From an uncultured Candidatus Pelagibacter sp. (lineage in GTDB: Bacteria; Pseudomonadota; Alphaproteobacteria; Pelagibacterales; Pelagibacteraceae): a stretch of DNA of 10,170 nt. Under the pieces are notes generated by a model. It was not told the DNA's origin. It searched no databases and saw nothing but the letters and a program-made list of their open reading frames with translations. This document shows, one piece after another, positions 1 to 6,651 of the stretch. A program made the position numbers and the translations under genes. The stretch spans positions 1 to 10,170 of the forward strand of contig CAJWKX010000025.1 in assembly GCA_913043015.1 (NCBI GenBank), given 5' to 3'. Numbering within the stretch: position 1 is the first letter of the stretch; the number at the start of each line of letters is the position of its first letter.

Positions 1-1167
1 TTTTGGTATTCAAGTTCTGGACTTATACAAGCTAAGAGATCAGGATACACTCTGTACAATAAAGCATTTTATCTTGCAAACAACAGCTTGTACATAGAGG
101 ATGATACCAAGCGAGAGGAACAATTAAATAAAGCTTCTGAATTATTTATAAAATCAAGAGAAGAGATTAAAGAAGAAGAATGGAAATGGTTAGTTGATGA
201 CGGAGAAGCCTGGGTAGCATATTACAGGAAAGATTATGACAGTGCTAAAAAAGGTTTTGAAACAGTTATAAAAAAACAAGAAAAAGCTTATTTATCATTT
301 AGAGGACTTTCCTATGTTGCTGCAGCTCAAGAGAAATGGGAAGAATCAGGAAAAAATCTTTATAAATCATTAACATTGGCACCTTACCAAGGAGCAGGAA
401 TATATACTTACGTCACAACAAAACTTATTGAAAATGAAAAATTTGAAAATGCTAAAGAGATATTGGAATTTGGAGAAAAAGTTTATCCATATTCAGGAGA
501 TATACAATATCTTCTAGCAAAAACTTATTTAGGGTTGAAAGATAAAGAAAAGGCAACTAAAAAAGCAGTTATAGCTGCTTCATTAGCGCCTGCATATATT
601 GATCCGGTCTATGATGACCTTGGTATAGATGAGAAAAAATCTATAGGTGCCTATTATAGCATGGGATGGGGAACGTATTTTGCAAAAAATAATGAACAAG
701 CAATAAAAAGATTTGATCAATATCTAAAAAATGGTGGAAAAGCAAAAAATGCCGAAAGAGGAAGAGCTTTTGCGTTGTTTAGATTAGGAAAAGATGATGA
801 AGCAAAACCGATTCTTGAAAGTATGATTAAATTGGAAGATGAAAAAAAATTATTAGCAATAACTGAAGTAGTACCAATACCAGGCACTGATAGACAATGG
901 ACCGTTGTATACGATTCAAGATCTACTTTAGGATGGTTACACTATAGAAATGAAGAATACGACAAAGCAACAAAATATTTTACTGAAACATTAGACAAAT
1001 ATCCTTTCTTAATCGATGCGCTTACTGGCATGGGTTACGTTAAATTAAAACAAAACGATAAAAAAGCTGCAGAAAAATTCTTTGTAGATGCACTTAAATT
1101 GTCGCCATATTATCCTGATGCTATAGCAGGCTATAATCAAGCAACTGATAAAAAATCAGACACTTAA
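1..1167 (+). CDS. TPR-repeat protein, 5' partial
   Basis: The reading frame is open from base 1, so the true start lies upstream; 388 residues are visible. A TTG at 88 could be read as a start, but nothing in the sequence favours it, and the 29 codons before it look coding. The protein is built of helical pairs with tetratricopeptide spacing. Examples are residues 67-93 (AWVAYYRKDYDSAKKGFE), 145-160, 215-242, 305-333 and a clear C-terminal unit at 337-368 (GMGYVKLKQNDKKAAEKFF...LSP). No catalytic motif or membrane segment is visible in this part. TPR proteins act as protein-binding scaffolds. The stop is 14 nt before the PqqD-like gene, so the two are probably co-transcribed, and a role as scaffold or partner for the downstream enzymes is an inference. 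Function is otherwise unknown. Confidence 0.85.
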   Translation, partial: FWYSSSGLIQAKRSGYTLYNKAFYLANNSLYIEDDTKREEQLNKASELFIKSREEIKEEEWKWLVDDGEAWVAYYRKDYDSAKKGFETVIKKQEKAYLSFRGLSYVAAAQEKWEESGKNLYKSLTLAPYQGAGIYTYVTTKLIENEKFENAKEILEFGEKVYPYSGDIQYLLAKTYLGLKDKEKATKKAVIAASLAPAYIDPVYDDLGIDEKKSIGAYYSMGWGTYFAKNNEQAIKRFDQYLKNGGKAKNAERGRAFALFRLGKDDEAKPILESMIKLEDEKKLLAITEVVPIPGTDRQWTVVYDSRSTLGWLHYRNEEYDKATKYFTETLDKYPFLIDALTGMGYVKLKQNDKKAAEKFFVDALKLSPYYPDAIAGYNQATDKKSDT

Positions 1168-1181
1168 CAGTTTTAAATTTA

Positions 1182-1460
1182 ATGAATCCAAATACTAAGT
1201 GGTCTTTAAAAAAAGACGCTTATATTGAATTAGATCCTGACGGAAGTTCAGGAGTTTTAATAGATACTAATACAGCTAATTATTGTTCTTGCAATAAAAA
1301 TGCTTTATTGATTTTAAAAAAATTAAAAAAAGGCAAAACAACAATTTCTACCTTAACCAAAGAAATTATAAAAAAAAATTCTGTAAGTTTATCAGTGGCT
1401 AGAAAAGATGTTTCTGATTTTTTGATAAAATTAAAAAATATGAATTTAATTAATGAATAA
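1182..1460 (+). CDS. PqqD-family protein (stand-alone RiPP recognition element)
   Basis: This 92-residue protein has the PqqD layout. A beta-hairpin region at residues 13-35 (AYIELDPDGSSGVLIDTNT) is followed by a winged-helix part at 40-92 with the usual ALLIL helix, a TISTLTKEI helix and the closing DVSDFLIKLKNMNLI. In known RiPP pathways PqqD-like domains bind the leader of a precursor peptide and deliver it to a modifying enzyme. No pqqA, pqqB, pqqC or pqqE homologue is nearby, so PQQ synthesis is not implied. The last 8 nt overlap the ATP-grasp gene, indicating translational coupling and probably a shared function. C35 and C37 form a Cys-x-Cys pair of unknown meaning. No Shine-Dalgarno motif is evident. 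The family call is good; the peptide partner is unknown. Confidence 0.8.
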   Translation: MNPNTKWSLKKDAYIELDPDGSSGVLIDTNTANYCSCNKNALLILKKLKKGKTTISTLTKEIIKKNSVSLSVARKDVSDFLIKLKNMNLINE

Positions 1461-3615
1461 AAATAACGAAATAAGAGTTGCAATAACAGGTTTTGGTGGT
1501 TTGGATAATTCTGAACCTGGAACTGCTGTTGCTAGAGCACTTAAACTTGGTTGGGAAGGAAAAATTTCTATTGATGCATTAGGTTATGATCCATGGATGA
1601 CAGGTGCTTTTTCACCAGGATTAATAGATAATATTCATATTTTACCCCCATTAGTTGAAGGTGATTATGCTTTACTTGAAAGAATAGTTGAAATAAATGA
1701 AAAAAGAAAATTTCACGTAATTATTCCGACTTTAGAACTTGAAATTCCAGTTTTATCAAGACTTGAAGAAAGATTAAAAAGTAAAGGCATTAAAATTTTA
1801 ATTCCTTCATCTGAACACTTAAACATGGTTACAAAAACTGCGTTACCATATTTTTGCTATAGAAATAAAATTCCAACTCCAATTACTCTCCATGTTCCAA
1901 ATGTAAATGATGTTCCATTCCATGCAAACCAATTTACATATCCGATTATGATAAAAGGTGTAGTAGCGTCAGCAAAAAAAGTTGATAATTGGTCAGATGC
2001 TTTATTTTATTCAAGAAAATTTAATTCAAGATGGGGTGGAGGAGCAATTTTGCAAGAGAAGATCGAAGGTGAAGAATTTGATGTCTCTATAGTTGCAAGA
2101 GCCAATGAAAGCTGTGCCAGCATTCTTCCAATGAAAAAGCTGGGTGTTAATCAAAAAGGAAAAGGAGTTATTGGATCTCCAGTAAATGATCCTGAATTAA
2201 TAAAACATTCTATGAAAATATTAAAAAAAATTCACTGGAAAGGACCATTAGAGCTAGAGTTTATTAAATCTAATAACACAAATAAATATATTTTATTAGA
2301 AATTAATCCAAGGTTTCCATCATGGATATTACTTTCGCATTTTTCAAATATTAATCAACCTGTAACATTATTAAAAGAAATTTTAAAACCAAATTGTTTA
2401 ATTAGAAATGTAACTAACATGAAGAAAGCATTTGTTAGAAATATTGAAGAAATTACATTGCCATTTGAAAAAATTAAAAAATTAACATCTCACAAAAGTT
2501 TAGAAATTAAACAAAATAGTTTTGAAAAAAAACATTTAGTAAAAAGAAAAATTAATTCTAAAAATTTACCTAATATAGCCATAAGTGCAATTAGCACTTT
2601 TGATTATGTTATGCCCGGCGCAGGTTTAGCCAAAGCTATTTCTGAAAGCAATGAAATAGGAAATATCTTTGGATTTGCTTATGGTCCTTATGATACAGGG
2701 ATAGTTAGAACAGATCTTTTTAATAAAATGTTTTTGTTTAAAGATATTAGTTCAAAAAAAGTTCTTTTAAACAGAATTTTAGAAATAAATAAATCAAATA
2801 AAATTGATGTTCTTATTCCTTCATTAGATTCAGAATTAAAAAGTTATATTGAAATTAAAGAAGAACTAAAAAAAAATAATATAATGACTTTACTTCCTAC
2901 AATTAAAGCATTTAAAAAGTCAAAAGATATTATAGGTATAAATAACCATAAGGGTGAAGTCAGAGAAGGCTTTACAATTCCAAAAACTATAAAATCAGAT
3001 TCAATTGAAAGTTTAAGGCAAGTTTCCAAATCTATAGGTTATCCTTTTGTTGCAAAAGGTGTAATAAATGATTTTGCAGCAAATCCTATTATTGTTTATA
3101 ACAAATATCAGATTCCGTTTGTATGGGAGTATTTCGACTCTTCTGGATTTGAATCAGTTATTTCTAAAAAATTTTTTAAAGGTGATGAATTTTCTATTAC
3201 AGGAGTTTGCGACAGAGAACATAATCTTGTAGGATCTTTAACAATAAAAAAACTTTTGACTTGTGAAAAAGGTAACACATGGGCAGCAAGAAAAATTTCT
3301 TTACCAAAGTTACAAAATGAATTTAAAAAAATATTAAAAGAAATAAATTGGGTTGGTCCAGTAGAATTTGAGTTTATTAGGGATAGTTTTGATGAAGAAT
3401 TTAAATTGATAGAGATCAATTGTCGTTTTCCAGCATGGATAAGTTTTACAAAAGATGTTGGTTATAATTTGCCTTTAACTGCTATTGATTTGGCGCAATC
3501 AAAAAAAATTAATAGTTTTTATAAAAATGAGGATTTAATTTTTACTAGAAATTGCTTGGAATTTGATACAGAAATGATTAACTTTGGAAAGTTATTAAAA
3601 CAACAGTCAATATAA
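1453..3615 (+). CDS. Tandem-duplicated ATP-grasp ligase
   Basis: The 720-residue protein consists of two homologous halves, each a Rossmann-like pre-ATP-grasp domain plus an ATP-grasp fold. Half 1 (about residues 8-320) has YPIMIKGV at 163-170, QEKIEGEEFDVSIV at 201-214 and GPLELEFI...LLEINPRFPSWI at 264-292. Half 2 (about 372-700) has YPFVAKGV at 530-537, KKFFKGDEFSITGV at 572-585 and GPVEFEFI...LIEINCRFPAWI at 635-663. The lysine, acidic and E-I-N-x-R elements that bind ATP and metal are present in both halves, so both may be active. ATP-grasp enzymes activate a carboxylate as acyl-phosphate and join it to an amine or thiol. The doubled architecture recalls the carbamoyl-phosphate synthase large subunit, but that protein is about 1070 residues and has further domains missing here. 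The gene overlaps the PqqD-like gene by 8 nt and ends 1 nt before the decarboxylase gene. An amino-acid or peptide ligase role is inferred; substrates are unknown. Confidence 0.85.
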   Translation: MNKNNEIRVAITGFGGLDNSEPGTAVARALKLGWEGKISIDALGYDPWMTGAFSPGLIDNIHILPPLVEGDYALLERIVEINEKRKFHVIIPTLELEIPVLSRLEERLKSKGIKILIPSSEHLNMVTKTALPYFCYRNKIPTPITLHVPNVNDVPFHANQFTYPIMIKGVVASAKKVDNWSDALFYSRKFNSRWGGGAILQEKIEGEEFDVSIVARANESCASILPMKKLGVNQKGKGVIGSPVNDPELIKHSMKILKKIHWKGPLELEFIKSNNTNKYILLEINPRFPSWILLSHFSNINQPVTLLKEILKPNCLIRNVTNMKKAFVRNIEEITLPFEKIKKLTSHKSLEIKQNSFEKKHLVKRKINSKNLPNIAISAISTFDYVMPGAGLAKAISESNEIGNIFGFAYGPYDTGIVRTDLFNKMFLFKDISSKKVLLNRILEINKSNKIDVLIPSLDSELKSYIEIKEELKKNNIMTLLPTIKAFKKSKDIIGINNHKGEVREGFTIPKTIKSDSIESLRQVSKSIGYPFVAKGVINDFAANPIIVYNKYQIPFVWEYFDSSGFESVISKKFFKGDEFSITGVCDREHNLVGSLTIKKLLTCEKGNTWAARKISLPKLQNEFKKILKEINWVGPVEFEFIRDSFDEEFKLIEINCRFPAWISFTKDVGYNLPLTAIDLAQSKKINSFYKNEDLIFTRNCLEFDTEMINFGKLLKQQSI

Positions 3616-3616
3616 A

Positions 3617-5029
3617 ATGAAAAAAGAAAATTATAAAGCTCCTAGTATTGAATTAATACAAATCAGCACAATTGGCAAACACAGTATATTAAATATGGAT
3701 ACTTCTTCTGTATTTGAAGAAGTTGAAGACGTTGAAAAATTATTAATAGAATATGGTTCGCCACTATTTCTACTTTCAGAAAATAAATTAAGAGAAAAAT
3801 ATAAGTTATTTAAAGAAGCTTTTACAGAGGAAGGAATTGAAACAATAATCGGATATTCATATAAAACAAATTATTTACCTGCATTATGCTCAATATTAAA
3901 AGAAGAAGGGGCTTGGGCAGAAGTAGTAGCCGACATGGAATATAAGTTGGCGAGATCGTTAAATGTACCTGGATCAGAAATAATTTTTAATGGATGTTAT
4001 AAAACCGAAGCAGAATTAAATAAAGCAGTAAGCGAAGGAGCATTGATAAATATAGATAGTTTTGATGAGCTAGAATTATTGGATAAAGTTGCTGGTAGTT
4101 TAGGAAAAAAAGCTAGAACAGGTATTAGAGTAAATTTTATCATGGGGAATATATCTTGGACTAAATTTGGTTTTAGCCATGAAACAGGAGAATCAAAAGA
4201 AATTCTTGAAAGAATTTCAAAAAAGAAAAATATTAATTTTGAAGCAATCCATAATCATTCAGGCACATTTAATGTTGATCCAAAAATGTATTCAAAATCA
4301 ACAAGAATAATTATTGAGCTAGCTGAATATGCAAAAAAAATAGGTTTAAATACAAAAATTATTGATATTGGAGGTGGTTTTCCTTCATCTAATAAACTTA
4401 AGCCTCAATATGATATTCCCGGAGGCAGCAAATATAATGAAAATACTTTAAAACAATTTTCAAGTGCTGTTATGTATTATTTAAAAAAAGCAAAACACTT
4501 ATTTAATAATGGAAAACCTATTTTAATGTTAGAACCTGGAAGGGCAATTGTAGACGAGTCAATGCAATTAATCTCAAAAGTAGTATCGAAAAAGAAAAAC
4601 GCAAATGGTGGTTATAGCGTTGTAATGGACGCGGGGGTGAATATTTTACCAACAGCTTACTGGTATAATTTTGAACCTAAACTAGCAAATAAAATGAATG
4701 GTTCGGCAAATGATTTAAATGAAAAAAATAAAACAAATGGTAAAAATTATAATGAATTTGTAAAGATGTATGGACCTTTGTGCATGCAGATAGATTCAAT
4801 TAACGATGCAGTCTCACTGCCATCAGTTGAAGTTGGTGACACCATTGTTTTTTCTAATGTAGGCGCTTACAATATAACTCAATCAATGCAGTTTATTCAA
4901 ACAAGACCAGCAGTTCTACTTCTTGGACCAAATGGAAAAGAAGTTATAAGAAAGAAAGAAACGTGGAGCGATATTTTTACTTTAGACATAATACCTAAGA
5001 GGTTAGGTAAGTCTAATGGTAGATATTAA
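3617..5029 (+). CDS. PLP-dependent decarboxylase, diaminopimelate/ornithine decarboxylase family, with leader-like N-terminus
   Basis: This 470-residue fold-type III PLP enzyme contains the family landmarks. They are the Schiff-base lysine K83 in YSYKTN, HNHSGT at 212-217, IDIGGGFP at 249-256 (PLP phosphate loop), EPGR at 306-309, MDAG at 337-340, GPLC at 386-389 (catalytic Cys389 from the other subunit) and GAY at 416-418. The family removes the alpha-carboxylate from amino acids. Residue 390 after the catalytic Cys is Met, where LysA usually has Glu and ornithine decarboxylase Asp, so free DAP or ornithine is doubtful as substrate. Residues 1-44 precede the usual family start (LLIEYGSPLFLL). 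They begin MKKENYKAPSIEL, which resembles a RiPP leader. The ATG follows the ligase stop by 1 nt, which supports this start; Met27 (position 3695) is an alternative that would give a conventional N-terminus. A lysine-biosynthesis lysA role is less likely in this setting. Confidence 0.85.
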   Translation: MKKENYKAPSIELIQISTIGKHSILNMDTSSVFEEVEDVEKLLIEYGSPLFLLSENKLREKYKLFKEAFTEEGIETIIGYSYKTNYLPALCSILKEEGAWAEVVADMEYKLARSLNVPGSEIIFNGCYKTEAELNKAVSEGALINIDSFDELELLDKVAGSLGKKARTGIRVNFIMGNISWTKFGFSHETGESKEILERISKKKNINFEAIHNHSGTFNVDPKMYSKSTRIIIELAEYAKKIGLNTKIIDIGGGFPSSNKLKPQYDIPGGSKYNENTLKQFSSAVMYYLKKAKHLFNNGKPILMLEPGRAIVDESMQLISKVVSKKKNANGGYSVVMDAGVNILPTAYWYNFEPKLANKMNGSANDLNEKNKTNGKNYNEFVKMYGPLCMQIDSINDAVSLPSVEVGDTIVFSNVGAYNITQSMQFIQTRPAVLLLGPNGKEVIRKKETWSDIFTLDIIPKRLGKSNGRY

Positions 5030-6617
5030 AATTTTGCATCGAGCGGTTTTATCGGGAATTGCTCAAATAGCATTTTCAGAAAAAATTTTATCAGGTTATT
5101 TAATTTTATTTTCAATATTTGTAATTAGTCCCTTAAGTGCACTTGGTTGTTTAATCGGAACTTTTGTTGGAACAATATTTTTTCATTTATTTAACAATAA
5201 TTTAAATGATGAGTTATTTAAAAAAGGGCATTATGGCTATGCTTCTGGAATATTAGGAATTATTTTAGGAGGATATTTAGGTTTTAATGAAATTTATTTG
5301 GCCATTTTTTTTGTTGCTATTATTTTTTGCTCTATAATAGATATTTATTTAAAAAAATTTTTTGCAAAATTTCAATTACCTTCTCTTGCTACCTCAGCTA
5401 TTTTAACAGCTTGGATTGTTTATTTTTTAATTTCAAAAAATGGCAAAGATTTTTGGATTTTTGTAGATATTTATCCATTTAAAAACTTAAGTATTTATTT
5501 ATGTATTTTGGGAGTTTTGCTTTGTTTGTTTATAACAGATAAAAAAGCAACTATTTTAACAGTTATTTTTGCAACGTTGTCAATTTATTTCTCAAAAATT
5601 TTTATGAACCTATCAATATATGAAACAACAGGACTTTGGGCATTTACTGTTTCAACATCATCGTTTTTTGCCTCTATTTTTTTTCTGCAATTTGGAATTT
5701 TTGGATTGTTATTAGTTTTTTTGACAGTAATTTTTAGCTCCTTAATCTGGTTTTTTTGGATAATTTCAAATTTTTGGGAGATTTTACCACCAATAATTGC
5801 TCCATTTACTTTAGGTGTAATAATTATTTCAATCTTTATAAATAAAATATTTGGTCCGATAATATACCAACCAAATGTTTGGACGGTAGTTGATCAAATA
5901 AAAAAAATTAATAGAAATATATGCGTTCTTACAGGAGCCGGAACTAGCACCCCTTCTGGTATACCGGATTATGTTTCTGGTGAATGGATAGATAAAACTA
6001 AAAATGTATCTGATTATGATTTTCAAAATTTCTTAAAAAAAAAAAGCTCTAGAAAAGCTTATTGGGAAGTTTGTTATAAATTTTTTAATATTTCTAAAAT
6101 TTCAAAACCAAATATTATTCATAAAATATTATCTAAACTAGAGGAAAAAAAAATTGTCAATTCAATTATTACTCAGAATGTGGACGGTCTTCATCAGTTA
6201 TCAGGATCTAAAAATATAATTGAACTACACGGGAATATTTCTAAAGCTTCATGTATTAAGTGTAATAAAACTTACAAATGGACAAAAATTAATAAATTAT
6301 GGAGGAAAAAAGATATTATTTGTGATTGCAAAGCTTTGGTTAAACCTTCTGTTATAGCAATGAAACAAGATTTAAACCCTTTTATTTGGAATTCTGCTAG
6401 AAAATCCATAAAAAATTCTAAACTTTTATTAATTTTGGGAACACAACTTGCAATAACTTCTGCAATTACTTTATTAAATGATGCAAGAAAAAAGAATATA
6501 AAAATAATTATTATAAATAATAGTCCTATTGCAGTGCCATTACAAAAAAATGAAACTATTTTATACTTTCCAGTTGAAAAATTCTTCAAAATATTGTCAG
6601 TAATTAATTTTTTATAA
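5016..6617 (+). CDS. Urea-transporter-like membrane domain fused to a sirtuin (Sir2) domain
   Basis: This is a continuous 533-residue frame. Residues 1-280 are very hydrophobic and have the two-fold repeat of the urea transporter (UT) family: GHYGYASGILGIILGG at 71-86 with LPSLATSA at 121-128, and a second half ending LPPIIAPF at 257-264. Residues about 290-533 are a Sir2 domain: VLTGAGTSTPSGIPDY (304-319), TQNVDGLH (386-393), ELHGN (403-407) with the catalytic His405, zinc-site candidates C413/C416 and C436/C438, GTQLAITSA (475-483) and NNSP (501-504). Sirtuins use NAD+ to deacylate lysines or to transfer ADP-ribose. There is no stop and no in-frame Met near the junction, so one fused polypeptide is expected, tethering the sirtuin to the membrane. 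The start overlaps the decarboxylase gene by 14 nt, with AGG 8 nt upstream. Both UT motifs deviate from LPxxTxPF, so urea may not be the substrate. Family calls are good; the biological role is unknown. Confidence 0.85.
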   Translation: MVDIKILHRAVLSGIAQIAFSEKILSGYLILFSIFVISPLSALGCLIGTFVGTIFFHLFNNNLNDELFKKGHYGYASGILGIILGGYLGFNEIYLAIFFVAIIFCSIIDIYLKKFFAKFQLPSLATSAILTAWIVYFLISKNGKDFWIFVDIYPFKNLSIYLCILGVLLCLFITDKKATILTVIFATLSIYFSKIFMNLSIYETTGLWAFTVSTSSFFASIFFLQFGIFGLLLVFLTVIFSSLIWFFWIISNFWEILPPIIAPFTLGVIIISIFINKIFGPIIYQPNVWTVVDQIKKINRNICVLTGAGTSTPSGIPDYVSGEWIDKTKNVSDYDFQNFLKKKSSRKAYWEVCYKFFNISKISKPNIIHKILSKLEEKKIVNSIITQNVDGLHQLSGSKNIIELHGNISKASCIKCNKTYKWTKINKLWRKKDIICDCKALVKPSVIAMKQDLNPFIWNSARKSIKNSKLLLILGTQLAITSAITLLNDARKKNIKIIIINNSPIAVPLQKNETILYFPVEKFFKILSVINFL

Positions 6618-6627
6618 AATAAATTTA

Positions 6628-6644
6628 ATGTGATTCATGTGATT
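6628..6644 (+). repeat. Short tandem direct repeat upstream of the beta-oxidation gene
   Basis: The octamer ATGTGATT occurs twice, separated by a single C, immediately upstream of the start at 6652. It could be an operator or chance in AT-rich DNA. No convincing -35/-10 pair was found in the 34-nt spacer. Confidence 0.35.
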
Positions 6645-6651
6645 ATTTAAA

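Noticed and set aside
1182..1460. Genuine pqqD of a PQQ biosynthesis locus
   Set aside because: No pqqA, B, C or E homologue is present in the window; the neighbours are an ATP-grasp ligase and a decarboxylase.
3617..5029. Housekeeping lysA for lysine synthesis
   Set aside because: The substrate-amine acidic residue is replaced by Met390, the N-terminus is unusual, and the gene is coupled to a ligase/RRE pair; lysA is not excluded but is less likely.
5855..5885. Frameshift or two separate genes at the UT/Sir2 junction
   Set aside because: The frame is continuous and there is no stop or in-frame ATG at the junction; nothing in the sequence suggests a split.
5890..5897. TTGATCAA, resembling joined FNR half-sites
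   Set aside because: The 4-bp spacer of an FNR box is missing and it lies inside a coding region, so it is most likely chance.
6272..6589. Antisense open frame of about 105 codons, and similar minus-strand frames under the large genes
   Set aside because: They lie entirely under well-supported plus-strand genes, have low-complexity Phe/Ile/Ser-rich translations and show no family motif.
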